From: a virus
IMG/VR virus record: IMGVR_UViG_3300023180_005138
Coordinates: 53,379 to 117,378 of that record
DNA: 64,000 nucleotides
Reading direction: 5' to 3' (one strand)
The position numbers and the translations under genes were made by a program. Positions within the stretch are counted from its first letter, which is position 1, and the number at the start of each line of letters is the position of its first letter. Positions 51,782-63,500 of the stretch are shown piece after piece. Under the pieces are notes generated by a model. It did no database searches. It saw only the letters and a program-made list of their open reading frames with translations, and was not told where the DNA came from.

Positions 51782-53036
51782 AAATTGAAGCCGATGTTTT
51801 TACATAGGTATAAATACCATATCTTACAGCGTCTGAAGCATGAGAATTATCGTCATGAATTGTTTTTGGATTTTCTGTTTTTGGATTCCACTTATAGTTT
51901 GCCATAGCAGTAAAAGTTTGAAAACCAGTCTCTGCATCAAAAATAAGTTTATCATGATCTACAAGAGCTGCAATATAATTTATACCGTCTTTAACAGATT
52001 TTACAGCATTCTCACAAAAAATATCATAGTCATAAGCAAAATCAGCTTTAAGTTGCTGGGCAGCAGAATCAATATAAATCATTTCTACTTCCCACTTTTC
52101 TTCCATTTCTTTAATATTTTCAGCAAGTTCTGAGGTTGTTACCTCTCCAGAAATATATTCATCTATTACATAAAAGCGTTCACCATCAGTAGCTATTACA
52201 ATAAAAGCATTTAAGTCTCGATAACCAACGTCAAGTCCTGCAATAATCTCAAAACGATTAAGATTTTGCTTTACCCAAGTTAAGTCTTGAAGATGACGAT
52301 TCTCATCAAGACTATAGACCTGCATTTCCGTAGTAGTCCAATCACACTCATACTCTTGAGCAAACATCTTATTAGAAATAGAACGACGAGCCTCTTCAAT
52401 ATCTTTTGTACTTAGAAGAGGATTGGCTCTCCAGGTAAATAGACCAGAACCCCAATCCTCAAATTCTGAATCTTGTCCACGAAGATAGTATGTATAAAGA
52501 TAATTTGTTTTACCACGGGGAGTGGATATAAAAAGTGCCCGAGAATCGGGGTAGGTAGAAAGAGCAGGGCGCAAATCACGAGTAAAATACTCATCATCAG
52601 GGATGATTGCCGCCTCGTCTACAATTATAAGATGAGCAGCCCGCCCCACAAGTGAGTCTCTGTTGTTAGCCGATAAGAGGCGGAAGGTAGAACCGTTGAT
52701 AAGTTTAACAACCTTATCTTTTTGATTGAATCTATCCACTTCCAGTTGTAAATTTCTAATAATATCTGTGACATAATCCCAAATAATTGATGATAGAGTA
52801 AAGTTAGGAGCTACTACCATCACCTGTTTTCCTGGCTCTAAGAGTTTAGCAAAAGCCAAAATACCAGCAGCTAGAGATTTACCAGTTCTTCGAGCAGAAA
52901 TGTGAGTCCAAAAACGATGGTCTTCTAATCCTTGAACCATTCCCCACTGAGACTCATTAAATTGTATTCCGTTATGTTCCCCTACTACAATCTTATCAAG
53001 TAGTCTTTCTACAGGTACTTTAAAATAGTTATCCAT
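51774..53036 (-). CDS. Terminase large subunit
   Basis: A 420-residue packaging motor. Walker A is ARRTGKS (residues 48-54), Walker B is LIIVDEAA (about 140-150), the coupling motif is STPRGKT and the C-terminal nuclease starts with AGLDVGYRD followed by YIDSAA. The protein would cut concatemers and pump DNA. No small-terminase gene was recognised among its neighbours. Confidence 0.95.
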   Translation of the reverse strand: MDNYFKVPVERLLDKIVVGEHNGIQFNESQWGMVQGLEDHRFWTHISARRTGKSLAAGILAFAKLLEPGKQVMVVAPNFTLSSIIWDYVTDIIRNLQLEVDRFNQKDKVVKLINGSTFRLLSANNRDSLVGRAAHLIIVDEAAIIPDDEYFTRDLRPALSTYPDSRALFISTPRGKTNYLYTYYLRGQDSEFEDWGSGLFTWRANPLLSTKDIEEARRSISNKMFAQEYECDWTTTEMQVYSLDENRHLQDLTWVKQNLNRFEIIAGLDVGYRDLNAFIVIATDGERFYVIDEYISGEVTTSELAENIKEMEEKWEVEMIYIDSAAQQLKADFAYDYDIFCENAVKSVKDGINYIAALVDHDKLIFDAETGFQTFTAMANYKWNPKTENPKTIHDDNSHASDAVRYGIYTYVKTSASIYA

Positions 53037-53042
53037 CTATAC

Positions 53043-53321
53043 TCATTTCAAATAATTAGCAAGAGCAATTCCAAGACCTGCTACTGCACTAGCTACAGAA
53101 CCTACCCAGATTAAAGTCTTTAAACTTACACGACCAGTTGTAGCAATTGTTCTAAGTTGATTTATTTCTTTGTGCATTTCACTAATAGAATTAGACATAG
53201 CCTGCATGTTCTTTAATAGTTGTTCATATCGCTCTTGACATACGGCCTCATGTCTAGAAAACTCTAGCTTAGACTGTTGTGTGCGTTCATGAAGTTTATC
53301 AATACTATTTTCAATATCCAT
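53043..53321 (-). CDS. Coiled-coil protein with C-terminal transmembrane helix
   Basis: A 92-residue protein: about 65 residues of helix with heptad spacing (RYEQLLKNMQAMSNSISEMH), then one C-terminal hydrophobic segment (IWVGSVASAVAGLGIALANYL). The layout resembles small hemolysin/holin-accessory (XhlA-like) proteins of phages. Just upstream of the terminase. Lysis role is a reasonable guess; other small membrane proteins are at 16024 and 12538. Confidence 0.7.
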   Translation of the reverse strand: MDIENSIDKLHERTQQSKLEFSRHEAVCQERYEQLLKNMQAMSNSISEMHKEINQLRTIATTGRVSLKTLIWVGSVASAVAGLGIALANYLK

Positions 53322-53325
53322 TAGT

Positions 53326-56019
53326 CTACGTCTTTATAATAAATTTAACAGCAACACCTGGATGGGTAACTGTTAGTGCAGGAACGGAGTGAGTATGAGC
53401 AGCATGATTACTTACTGCCGTAACAACTGTAATTGAGTTTGTAACGTCTTTATCTGTTGTAGAGTTAGTTGTGCTAGTCGTAACACTATGAGTTGTAGGA
53501 CCTCCTGACCCTGTAGTTCCAGTTCCAGTTGAGTTCTGACCGCTTGCATTAACTTCTCCACCTGTCTTAGAACCAAGAGTAAAGGTAGACGCACCATATG
53601 GGGCTCTATCTCTAAAGTCGGGAACGTTGAAGGTCGTAGACCCGTCGCCTGCACCATAAGTAGTGCCAATTGCAGAAAAAAGTGCTGCATATGTTGTTCT
53701 TGAAATAGCTCCACCTTGACAGAGATACCATCCTCCAGGTGCAGTGGCTGCACCATACATGATGATAGATCCTGCAGGAATTAAGTCATTCCCGCCTTCT
53801 TGTAGTTTACCATCAGCCGCATTAAAATCGCCAGCAGTAGTAAAAGTAAACTGAACAGAGCTTGTTACGACTTGAAGATTACCACCAGAATTTGTTGTTA
53901 GGTTATTAGGAGACTCATATACTTTCCAACCATTACCTCCAACCCATTCAAGACCTTCATTAGGACCAGGATCGTTGAATGTAAGATGGTTTACTGCAGT
54001 AATATTATAGTTGTTCATGTCTAACGCGCTGTTAGCATCTCTTCTCATAAATGTGTTTTCAGATAGTCCATCTAATAAGTCAGCATCAAGTCCAGACCCA
54101 GCACCATCGTTACCAGAGTGCCAAATGGTGTTACCAAATAATGTTGCGGTAGTTTCATATAGCGCTAGTGTCTGTGTAAGAGTAACAGCAGAGCCACTAC
54201 TTACACCGGATTTTACTTGAAAAATCATAGCAGCGTTAGTACTTGCATCTGTATTCACGTGAATACGTGCAGAGTTACCATTTTGCTCTGGTATACCAGC
54301 CTTATGGTTCCATGTTATGTTAGCATTTCCGTATCCGTCATTAATCGTTAGTGATACGCCGCCACTACCACGCCCTGCCGTTATGTAAGTATCGGTGGAA
54401 TACTCGCCTGTGCCTGATGTTTTACCAGTTAGGTTGTTGAATGCATGGGTGTGGCTATCGTTAGCGATAACAATAGCATTATATGTGCCACTGACATCTC
54501 CACCAAATGATGTAGATGTGTTTAAGTAATAAGACCCTTGCTGCCCATCAAGTAAGTCAGCATCTAGACCAGAACTAGCGCCATCTACAGTTTTAATTGC
54601 CGTAAGAATTTCAGAGGCAGTTTGATCCGCAGTTGCCCCAGACTCAATTCCATCTAATTTAGTACCGTCTGTTGCTATATCGCGACCATCTACCGTACCA
54701 GAAAGAGTAATATTGCCGTTGAAATTAACTGTATCACTATTATATGCATAATGGAATACTTCTGAACGAACACCAGAACTCATACGATAGAATGTTACAT
54801 GGTCGGCGCTTTCACCTGAAGCAAATGCTGGGGAACCATCGCCATTATATGAGATACCACCACCGGCAGATCCGTCTTGAGTTACCTCAATAGCACCTGT
54901 ACTTTGTGAACCATTGGTACTTTGGCCAACCTGTAAAATTGCCAGCCCCGCATTTTGCGCTTTAATCCGAAGAGTTGTATTAGCGCCACCACTATCAATA
55001 GTTTGGTCTGCTTGATCGTTTCGTAAGAAACTTCCTGACGAAATACCATCTAATAAATCAGCATCTAGTCCAGAACCAGCACCATCAACTGTCTTAATCG
55101 CCGTAAGAATTTCACTAGCAGTTTGATCTGCTGTCGCACCCGACTCGATACCGTCTAACTTAGCACCGTCTGTTGCTATATCGCGACCATCAACAGTGCC
55201 TGAAACAGCAATGTTACCGCTGCTGTCGATACGCATACGTTCAGTGCCACCAGTTTTAAATGTTAATGTGTCAGCAGCAGCCCAATCCATTCCTGTATTA
55301 GTATCATGCGTGAATGTATAATAAGGATCATGCGAACCATAAGCAGTTGATCCATTACCAACATACATAACACCAGTGGAAGATATTTGGTTAATGGTCG
55401 TACCATCAGCAGTAATTTTAAACGGGATAAAGGATTGACCTAATGCCGCAGCATATTTAAATCCTGCTCCAACAGCATTACCACCAAGACTAGCATTACT
55501 AGAATCGACTAAAAAATAAACACCGTCTGTGGTATTAGATCCTTCTGTAGAAACTGTTAAACCAGAACTGAATGAAGTTGTACCAATACCGACTCTGCCG
55601 CTGCTGTCGATACGCATATCTTCACCAGAACCATTAGTTCTGAAAGACATGTAATTTGTTCCATTATCATATTCAATTGCACCAGCGTTTTCATCTAGAT
55701 AATCACCAAAGTAAACTCGTGATTGACCTGATGATCCAGAAATTATAGCAATATGAGCATCATTTCCTGCAACAGAATTATTTTGAAATAAAGCTACAGT
55801 TTCACCAGATTGTGTTTCTGGGGGAGTTGTTCCTGTACCTTCACTTACTTCCAATCGTGCATAGCTTGGACTTTTTCCAATACCGACACTGCCGCCAACA
55901 TTTACGTTACCAGTAGAAGTTCCATCACCAATAGTAACAGTGGCGTTAGCTTGAACTTCAAACTTACCAGTGGCATCTATACCAAGACCACCTAAAAATG
56001 GATCAACACGAGTTACCAT
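53326..56019 (-). CDS. Tail fibre with collar domain (897 aa)
   Basis: An 897-residue fibre. The middle holds repeated LDGIESGATADQTASEILT and GSGLDADLLDG units found in marine phage fibres, each followed by short beta segments. The C terminus is a tail-collar domain (IMYGAATAPGGWYLCQGG, STTFNVPDFRDRAPYG) ending VKFIIKT. These last 150 residues closely match the 57522 fibre. Likely receptor-binding side fibre. Its place upstream of the terminase, far from other tail genes, is unusual. Confidence 0.88.
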   Translation of the reverse strand: MVTRVDPFLGGLGIDATGKFEVQANATVTIGDGTSTGNVNVGGSVGIGKSPSYARLEVSEGTGTTPPETQSGETVALFQNNSVAGNDAHIAIISGSSGQSRVYFGDYLDENAGAIEYDNGTNYMSFRTNGSGEDMRIDSSGRVGIGTTSFSSGLTVSTEGSNTTDGVYFLVDSSNASLGGNAVGAGFKYAAALGQSFIPFKITADGTTINQISSTGVMYVGNGSTAYGSHDPYYTFTHDTNTGMDWAAADTLTFKTGGTERMRIDSSGNIAVSGTVDGRDIATDGAKLDGIESGATADQTASEILTAIKTVDGAGSGLDADLLDGISSGSFLRNDQADQTIDSGGANTTLRIKAQNAGLAILQVGQSTNGSQSTGAIEVTQDGSAGGGISYNGDGSPAFASGESADHVTFYRMSSGVRSEVFHYAYNSDTVNFNGNITLSGTVDGRDIATDGTKLDGIESGATADQTASEILTAIKTVDGASSGLDADLLDGQQGSYYLNTSTSFGGDVSGTYNAIVIANDSHTHAFNNLTGKTSGTGEYSTDTYITAGRGSGGVSLTINDGYGNANITWNHKAGIPEQNGNSARIHVNTDASTNAAMIFQVKSGVSSGSAVTLTQTLALYETTATLFGNTIWHSGNDGAGSGLDADLLDGLSENTFMRRDANSALDMNNYNITAVNHLTFNDPGPNEGLEWVGGNGWKVYESPNNLTTNSGGNLQVVTSSVQFTFTTAGDFNAADGKLQEGGNDLIPAGSIIMYGAATAPGGWYLCQGGAISRTTYAALFSAIGTTYGAGDGSTTFNVPDFRDRAPYGASTFTLGSKTGGEVNASGQNSTGTGTTGSGGPTTHSVTTSTTNSTTDKDVTNSITVVTAVSNHAAHTHSVPALTVTHPGVAVKFIIKT

Positions 56020-56336
56020 TATTTCTTAACCTTCCTTCTTGGCGAAGCACCAGTAGCTACATTTACAGGAGTGCCAGTCCCCTGTCCTTTTTTACCTGCT
56101 CCTGCTTTTCTTTGGGCTGCTCGTTTACGACGAACAAAAGAGGCTCTGCCTTCTTTTCCTAATTTTCTAGCTTTTTCTCTAGATAGACAGGCGGCATAAG
56201 GTTCATCAACTTCGCCTTCCCCACATTTACCAATACGATTACCCTGGGCATCATAACGATCCCAACCGCCACCCCCAATGCCGCCAGTCTTACCTGTTCC
56301 AAACCAAGCTTTAAGACCTCCACGAGGTTTTGCCAT
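56019..56336 (-). CDS. Small basic protein, DUF5872-like
   Basis: A 105-residue basic protein resembling DUF5872: LKAWFGTGKTGG, GWDRYDAQGNRIGKCGEGE, DEPYAACLSREKARKLGKEG and SFVRRKRAAQRKAG. The two cysteines in GKCGEGE and YAACLS are spaced as in the family. Function unknown; small basic late proteins of this type recur in marine phages. It overlaps the fibre start by one base. Confidence 0.8.
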   Translation of the reverse strand: MAKPRGGLKAWFGTGKTGGIGGGGWDRYDAQGNRIGKCGEGEVDEPYAACLSREKARKLGKEGRASFVRRKRAAQRKAGAGKKGQGTGTPVNVATGASPRRKVKK

Positions 56337-56537
56337 TTAGCTCTCCAGTGATGATTTTAATTTAGAAACAAATACTGACTTAGCTGCATCAAGTTGGTCA
56401 AAGCGCATCCTTAAGTTATCTTGCTGAATGCTAATATCTCTAAGCTGTGCAACGCACTTTAATTGGTCTTGATTAAAAGTGCTTAAATCATACTCTTTAT
56501 CATCAATTGTAATTTTATTTGTATTTTCTTCTGTCAT
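56337..56537 (-). CDS. Small protein, DUF6447-like
   Basis: A 66-residue protein with a short N-terminal beta hairpin (KITIDDKEYDLSTFN) and a helical coiled C-terminal part (AQLRDISIQQDNLRMRFDQL). The pattern resembles small DUF6447-type phage proteins. A ribosome site GAGGGG precedes the ATG. Function unknown. It could conceivably be the missing small terminase, but it has no helix-turn-helix. Confidence 0.68.
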   Translation of the reverse strand: MTEENTNKITIDDKEYDLSTFNQDQLKCVAQLRDISIQQDNLRMRFDQLDAAKSVFVSKLKSSLES

Positions 56538-56555
56538 AGTTCCCCTCTATCTTTC

Positions 56556-56909
56556 TTACGCCCAAGGCGCTATTTTATTTACTCTGGCTGGATTTTTTTG
56601 AGCATCAATTTGAGCATCAATAGAAGCTTTTAAACGAGCCTCTGCTTCCGAAGTAGTCTCTTCTCCTTCAACAAGGTTAGAGAGAGTCCAGCCTTTAACT
56701 ATTTCTTCAGTAAGACTAGCAAATGCTGTAAATGATCCAGCTTCTGCATCTCCTGTTGCAATAGAACCATAAACGGTTCCCGATACTGGAGATTCATCGT
56801 CAGTTTCTCCCGATAGTCTCCAATGAATTAATTTTACTACGTCAGTTAGATCACCTTCTGTAGGTGCTGTTTCAAGAGGTCCAAAAGACCATGTGTATGT
56901 TGTAGCCAT
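56556..56909 (-). CDS. Hypothetical phage protein (117 aa)
   Basis: A 117-residue acidic protein that starts MATTYTWSFGPLETAPTEG, has a beta-rich middle (VKLIHWRLSGETDDESP, TVYGSIATG) and an alanine-rich helix at the C terminus. Its layout is that of small structural proteins common near fibre genes of marine phages. It shares the start/stop junction with the gene at 56909 (one-base overlap). Function unknown. Confidence 0.7.
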   Translation of the reverse strand: MATTYTWSFGPLETAPTEGDLTDVVKLIHWRLSGETDDESPVSGTVYGSIATGDAEAGSFTAFASLTEEIVKGWTLSNLVEGEETTSEAEARLKASIDAQIDAQKNPARVNKIAPWA

Positions 56910-57154
56910 TAGTCATATTTCCTTTTTGGGTTTGAAATTATTTGATTTTTAAATGGTGTTTTTAAAGCGCACCACTCATCATATCCCATATAACCTGGTT
57001 TCTTACCAGCTGGTTTGGTGACCATTCTACCGAGGGGGGTGTAGAATTCGCACCAATCTTGTTTTTCTTTGTAACGCTGGTCAGACGAAGCCTGTTCCCA
57101 AGTACCTCCTGAACGAGATTTTTTATCACGATAGCGATAACGAAGTGTTGCCAT
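56909..57154 (-). CDS. Hypothetical small basic protein (81 aa)
   Basis: An 81-residue basic protein rich in aromatic residues (LRYRYRDKKSRSGG, DWCEFYTPLGRMVTKP, GYMGYDEWCALKTP). The ATG overlaps the preceding stop (TAATG). No family recognised. The pairing of aromatic and basic residues recalls small decoration or DNA-binding proteins, but this is not more than a composition remark. Confidence 0.68.
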   Translation of the reverse strand: MATLRYRYRDKKSRSGGTWEQASSDQRYKEKQDWCEFYTPLGRMVTKPAGKKPGYMGYDEWCALKTPFKNQIISNPKRKYD

Positions 57155-57294
57155 TACTTTTTCTTCTTTTTAGCTAAAATCGATTTCTGAAGTGCAGGAG
57201 GCAACTTCTTTTGAGCAGCAGTTAAACCACCGTTACCATTTGCTTTCTTCTTACCATTTTTCATAGGCTTCTTTTTACCATAATGTCCGGGCAT
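57154..57294 (-). CDS. Small basic protein (46 aa)
   Basis: The frame reads MPGHYGKKKPMKNGKKKANG, then an LTAAQKKLPPALQKSIL helix and a lysine tail to TAA at 57154-57156. It lies three bases after the 57297 gene and is coupled to the next by TAATG. The AAQKKLPPALQ stretch recurs in hypothetical small phage proteins. Function unknown. Confidence 0.68.
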   Translation of the reverse strand: MPGHYGKKKPMKNGKKKANGNGGLTAAQKKLPPALQKSILAKKKKK

Positions 57295-57296
57295 AG

Positions 57297-57467
57297 TTAT
57301 TTCTTCCTTTTTGTAGTAGAAGTACGGTATTTACCACCACGTTTTTTATATTCACGCACTAACCAACCATTAGCGTATGCAGAAGGATAAACCTTAAACT
57401 TGGATTTAGCCTCTGCCTTAACTCGATTGTATAGAGCTTTGTTGGTTGGAATTGCTTTTTGTGCCAT
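57297..57467 (-). CDS. Small basic protein (56 aa)
   Basis: The frame starts MAQKAIPTNKALYNRVKAEA and includes KFKVYPSAYANGWLVREYKK, ending at TAA 57297-57299. The KVYPSAYANxWLVxEYKKRGG pattern is common to small phage proteins of unknown function. Ribosome site TATAAGG precedes it, and a promoter candidate lies 10-40 bases upstream. Confidence 0.72.
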   Translation of the reverse strand: MAQKAIPTNKALYNRVKAEAKSKFKVYPSAYANGWLVREYKKRGGKYRTSTTKRKK

Positions 57468-57476
57468 AATCTTTAT

Positions 57477-57505
57477 ACTTTACCTTATATTTTTGTAGGA
57501 GTCAA
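57477..57505 (-). promoter_or_regulatory. Promoter candidate before the small basic gene cluster
   Basis: On the minus strand TTGACT (57500-57505) and TAAAGT (57477-57482) lie 17 bases apart, in the only gap between the giant fibre and the small genes. The -35 is 5/6, the -10 only 4/6; an overlapping TATAAG (57485-57490) has poor spacing. Confidence 0.35.
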
Positions 57506-57521
57506 ATCAAAATTTAAAATA

Positions 57522-60500
57522 TTATGTTTTAATAATAAACTTCACAGCTACAGCAGGATACGTAACTGTATGGGAATGTGACCCATGATTATTCACGCCT
57601 GTTACAACTGTAATGGAGTTTGTAACGTCTTTGTCTGTTGTAGAGTTAGTTGTACTAGTTGTAACACTATGACTCGTGGATCCCCCAGAAGATGTCGCTG
57701 CTTGGGCGCTTCCATTAATTTCATTAGTGGTCTTAGACCCAAGAGTATAGGTTGATGCGCCATAAGGAGCACGGTCCCTAAAGTCGGGCACATTGAATGT
57801 GGTAGAGCCGTCTCCTGTACCATAGGTAGTGCCGATTGCTGCGAATAAAGCGGAATATGTTGTTCTTGAAATAGCGCCCCCTTGGCATAAATACCAGCCC
57901 GAAGGGGCTGTAGCCGCTCCCCACATACCAATAAAGCCTGCAGGAATTACGTTAGCATTAATATCAGAGCCTAACCCTAAAGATTGTCTAAAGCCTGTTG
58001 CATTAGTTTTTCTAATATAGTTATCAGTTGATGAATAGAAGATAGTATCAGATGTTCTAGTTCCAGTAGCGTGAGACATATTAAAGTATGTGCTGAATCC
58101 ATATCTCATGTAAATATCACCAGAGCCATTTCTAGCTGCAATAGTAGAAGCTGTAGCTGAGGTTGAAGATTGCAAACCATCAAGTAAGTCAGCATCTAAA
58201 CCTGAACCGCTGCCATCGTTCCCCGCGTGCCAAACCCGATAATAGGTGGCGCCCATAGACCAACCGCCAACAGCAAAGTCATTAATGTCGCCCTTTAGTC
58301 CAAAGTATGCCGCGTAATCACCGCCTATATGGAATTGCATAAATGCGTCTGCACCTGCTGTGTCTTGATATACCTCTAATGTTGCTTGATCGCCGCTTGA
58401 AGTTTCAAGAACGTCATTAGAATAAAAACTAATTTCAACTCCGGTATTTGTAATCGCATCATCAGCATCACTTCTTAGAAAACTTGCTGATGAGATACCA
58501 TCAAGTAAATCAGCATCAAGACCTGACCCAGAACCATCTACTGTTTTAATAGCAGTTAGTATTTCAGCGGCAGTTTGATCAGCAGTAGCTCCCGACTCTA
58601 TTCCGTCGAGTTTAGTACCATCGGAAGCGACATCACGACCATCGACAGTGCCTGAAACAACAATGTTACCTGTTATAGTAACACCGCCACTATCGGTATT
58701 GAGTTTTTCAGCTCCATTATGATATAGTCTAGTTTCGCTATTTTCAATAAATTGAAGATGCCATTTATTATTTTGGTCATCGTAGATGCCACCAGTTGCT
58801 CCATCAGTCATAAAAGACCAAAGACCTTCATTGGAACTATTACTAATCTGTATGCCACCCCAAGTGCCTGTAGTGCTTTTTATCAGAAGTAAATCTGCAC
58901 GGTCAGTTGATTCGGTAAGCACTACTTCACTGCCAATATCGAGTGAGTTGCTTATATCAACATTAGTAGCTGTTACTGTACCATTGACAGTTAAACCACT
59001 GGTGGATAACTCCATATAATCACTTGCGCCGCCATCAGCAAGTGTACCAATATACCAACGATGAAGTGCACCAGATCTATTATATAATGTGCTAGCTTCA
59101 ACACCAATAGCATAACCAGTAGCACCAGACCCGGCATAAAGTTGAATGTGCCCATCGGTTGTTGTGCGATTTGAAAATACTAAATCGTCGTTGAGTGTTA
59201 TTACACCTGTCGCTGTATCGGCTGTGTCACTTCTCAAGAAACTTGCGCCTTGAATACCATCAACAGTATCAGCATCAATACCGTTACCAGAACCTTCGTC
59301 AGCAGTTGTAAGAATACGATTTCCATTAAGATTGATACTACCACCCGATTCCTGAAGTCTAGCATCATAATCTTCTCCGGTAGTATTCTTGAAGTCAATA
59401 TAAGCGCCACCAGCAGCACGAGTAATTTCAATAGCACCGTCTGAGGCGTTAAGAAGAACCTGTAAATTTGTCCCGTTGTTTACAGTAATATTGCCCGCAT
59501 CAAGAGTCAAACTTCCAGAGGTTATACTATCTGATGTATCACTTCTTAGATAACTAGCGCCTTGAACACCATCAAGAGTATCAGCATCAAGTCCAGATCC
59601 TGCACCGTCATTAGAAGTATCAAAGAATCCTAGTGCTCTAATTTCAGCAGCAGTCATTGTACCACCTGCAGAAGCAATACCTGCCGCAAGTTGAGCGGCG
59701 TTTGAAGAACGAGTAGCTTCTACTGCATAATACGCACTTGACTGACCGTCTAGTAAGTCAGCGTCTAGACCAGATCCTGCTCCGTCAACTGTTTTAATCT
59801 TAGTTAAAACGTCAGCAGCTGTATAACTTGATGAGGCAAGTTTAGCATCTAATGCTGTTTGTAATCCATCAATATTTGAGATGATATGATTATGGCTGTC
59901 ATCTGCGACTGTAACAACAATGCTTGTAGTACCTGAACCAGATGCGTCGCCGGATAGAGTAATAGTTTGGTTACCAGTTAAGTAAGAACCAGACGCTTGT
60001 TTACCATCTAACTGTGTTTGAATTGCCGAAGTAACTCCGTCAAGATATCCTAACTCTGTAGAAGTTACTGCAGATACGGCTACTTTACCAGAGCCGTCAG
60101 ATACAAGAGCCCTTGAAGCAGTTAAATTTCCTGTAGTAATTGAGGACACAGCACCAGCAATATTAGCAGTGCGACGTGCCTCAACAGCTGTAATATTTGT
60201 ATTAGCGCCATCAATACCACCTTTAGCGACTAGATAAGTTGCATAGACGTTAGCTACAGTATCCTTGGAGTCTAAAGTAGTTTGTAAGTTATCAATATTT
60301 GAGATAACGTGATTATGTGAGTCATCTGCTACGGTAACGGTAATAGCTGTAGTACCAGAGCCACTTACATCACCACTAAGAGTAATAGTTTCATTACCAG
60401 TTAAGTAAGAACCAGACGCTTGTTTTCCGTCTAATTGTGTTTGGATAGCGGAAGTTACGCCATCTAAGTATCCTAACTCTGTAGAGGTTACTGCAGATAC

Positions 60501-63500
60501 CGCTACCTTACCAGAACCGTCAGATACAAGGGCTCTAGAAGCAGTTAAGTCACCAGTAGTAATTGAGGATACCGCACCCGCAATATTCGCTACTCGACGA
60601 GACTCTACTGCTGTGATGTCAGTAGCATTAGTAACAGTATTAGAAGAAATAGTTCCAATCTGTGTAGAAACTGTAGTGCTAAAGTTAGCATCGTCTCCAA
60701 GAGCTGCAGCAAGTTCATTAAGAGTATTCAGAGCTTCTGGGGCACTATCTACAATGTTTGCTACCGCAGTCCCAACGAAGGCTGTTGTAGCAATTTGAGT
60801 AGTACTAGTCCCTGCAGCAGCTGTAGGAGCCGCTGGAACACCTGTGAAGGTTGGAGAAGCAGTAGTTGCTCTTAATCCAATAGCTGTGTTAGCGCCTGCA
60901 ATGCCTCCTTGTAGTGCAATCACGTTTGCTTCTTCAGCTGCGATTCTTGCGTTAGCACCAGAATGTGCTCCTAGTAGAATAGCAGTATTAGCAGCTCGTC
61001 TTGCTTCTAAGGCAGTAATATTAGTATTAGAGCCTCCTAGACCAGTTACAAGGTTAGTAATATCAGTATCGTTAGAAGAGATAGCAGAGTTGGCTCCATC
61101 AATACCGCCCTTAGCAACTAGATAAGTTGCATAAACATTTGCTACAGTATCTTTAGCATCAAGAGAGGTTTGAAGATTATCAATATTAGAAATAACATGA
61201 TTATGAGAATCATCAGCCACAGTAACTGTAATAGAAGTAGTTCCTGATCCACTAACATCTCCATTAAGAGTGATAGTTTGATTCCCTTCAAGTTTAGCGT
61301 CTAACTGGGTCTGAATAGCAGATGTGACTCCGTCTAAGTACCCTAGTTCTGTGGCTGTTACTGCAGATACAGCTACTTTACCAGACTCGTCAGAAGTTAA
61401 AGCTCTAGAAGCAGTTAGATCAGAAGTAGTGATTGATGATACTGCTCCAGCAATATTAGCAGTTCTACGAGCTTCTACAGCGGTAATATTTGTATTTGAT
61501 CCTCCAAGACCAGTGACTAGATTAGTAATGTCAGTATCGTTAGAACTAATATTAGTATTAGAACCTTCTAAACCAGTTACAAGATTAGTAATGTCAGTAT
61601 CGTTACTTGAAATAGCAGCGTTAGCACCGTCAATACCGCCTTTAGCGACTAGATACGTTGCATAAACGTTAGCTACGCTATCTTTAGTAGCTATAGTAGT
61701 ATTAGAACCTTCCAAACCAGTTACAAGGTTAGTAATGTCAGTATCGTTACTTGAAATAGCAGCGTTAGCACCGTCAATACCGCCTTGTAAAGCAATTACA
61801 TTTGCTTCTTCAGCAGCAATTCTAGCGTTAGCTCCAGAATGGGCTCCTAATAGAATAGCAGTATTAGCGTTTCTACGAGCTTCAAGAGCTGTAATAGAAG
61901 TATTAGACCCATCTAACCCAGTTATAAGGTTAGTAATTGAAGTATTAGATCCAGCGATACCACCTTGTAAAGCTACTGTATTAGCAGAGATAGTCCCAAT
62001 TTGAGTAGAAATTGTTGTAGCAAAATTTGCGTCATCTCCAAGAGCAGCAGCAAGCTCGTTTAAAGTATTAAGAGCTTCTGGAGCACTATCAACTATACCT
62101 GCAACAGCTGAGTCTACATAAGAAGTAGAAGCTTTTGTGCTTAAAGTAGTATTAGAACCTTCTAAACCAGTTACAAGATTAGTAATGTCAGTATCGTTAC
62201 TTGAAATAGCAGCGTTAGCACCGTCAATACCGCCTTTAGCGACTAGATACGTTGCATAAACGTTAGCTACGCTATCTTTAGTAGCTATAGTAGTATTAGA
62301 ACCTTCCAAACCAGTTACAAGGTTAGTAATGTCAGTATCGTTAGAAGCGATGTTGGTGTTAGCCCCTGTAATACCCCCTTGTAGGGCTATAACATTTGCC
62401 TCTTCTGCTGCTATTCTAGTATTAGCGCCTGAGTGAGCACCAAGTAGGATTGCTGTATTAGCTGCACGACGAGCTTCTAAAGCTGCAATATCTGTGTCAT
62501 TAGAAGCAATAGCTGTATTAGCCCCGTCAATACCGCCTTGTAAAGCAATTACATTTGCTTCTTCAGCCGCAATACGTGTATTAGCCCCTGAGTGCGCTCC
62601 GAGGAAGATTGATGTATTAGAGTCACGACGCGCTTCAAGAGCTGTAACATCTGTATTAGATCCTTCAAGACCCGTTACAAGATTCGTAATATCTGTATTA
62701 GTAGAGGCAATCTCATTAGAGAGAGCAGTATTAGCGCCTGCAATTCCGCCTTGTAGAGATATTACGTTGGCTTCTTCAGCAGCGATTCTAGCGTTAGAAC
62801 CAGTAAATGCTCCTAGGAAGATAGAAGTGTTGGCAGCACGCCTTGCCTCTAGTGCAGTAACATTTGTATTAGCACCATCTAACCCAGTTACAAGATTTGT
62901 GATATCTGTGTTAGTCTCTGCAATCTCATTAGCGAGGGCGGTATTAGCTCCAGCAATACCACCTTGTAGCGCAATTACGTTGGCTTCTTCAGCAGCGATT
63001 CTAGCATTAGATCCTGTAAAGGCGCCAAGGAAAATAGAGGTATTGGCTGCCCGACGAGTTTCATTTGCAGTAATATTGGTATTTGAACCCGCAATGCCAG
63101 TTTGAAGATTAACAGTGTTAGAAGAAATTGTACCAATCTGAGTTGCAGTAGTTGTAGCAAAGTTAGCGTCATCACCTAAAGCAGCTGCAAGTTCGTTAAG
63201 AGTATCTAAAGTCTCTGGAGCACTATCTACAATTGCTGCAATTTGAGCATCTACATAAGTAGTAGCGGCTTTTGTAGCAATAACAGTATTAGCTCCGTCT
63301 AGTCCAGTTATTAGATTTGTAATATCAGTATCGTTGCCAGAAATAGCGCTGTTAGCTCCAGTGATGCCACCCTGTAAAGCAATTACATTAGCCTCTTCTG
63401 CTGCAAGACGTGTGTTAGAACCTGAGAAAGCGCCTTCAAAGATTGAGGTATTAGCCGCCCGTCTAGCTTCAAGAGCTGTGATGTTAGTATTTGATCCGCC

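Noticed and set aside
59900-62600. CRISPR-like direct repeats
   Set aside because: The recurring segments encode in-frame fibre modules of about 60 residues, with no short regular repeat-spacer pattern and no cas genes.
62494-63105. Long plus-strand frames opposite the giant fibre (also around 60613-62004 and 63334-63777)
   Set aside because: They are antisense shadows of a repeat-rich gene with biased codons; their repeated peptide units mirror the fibre repeats and lack ribosome sites.
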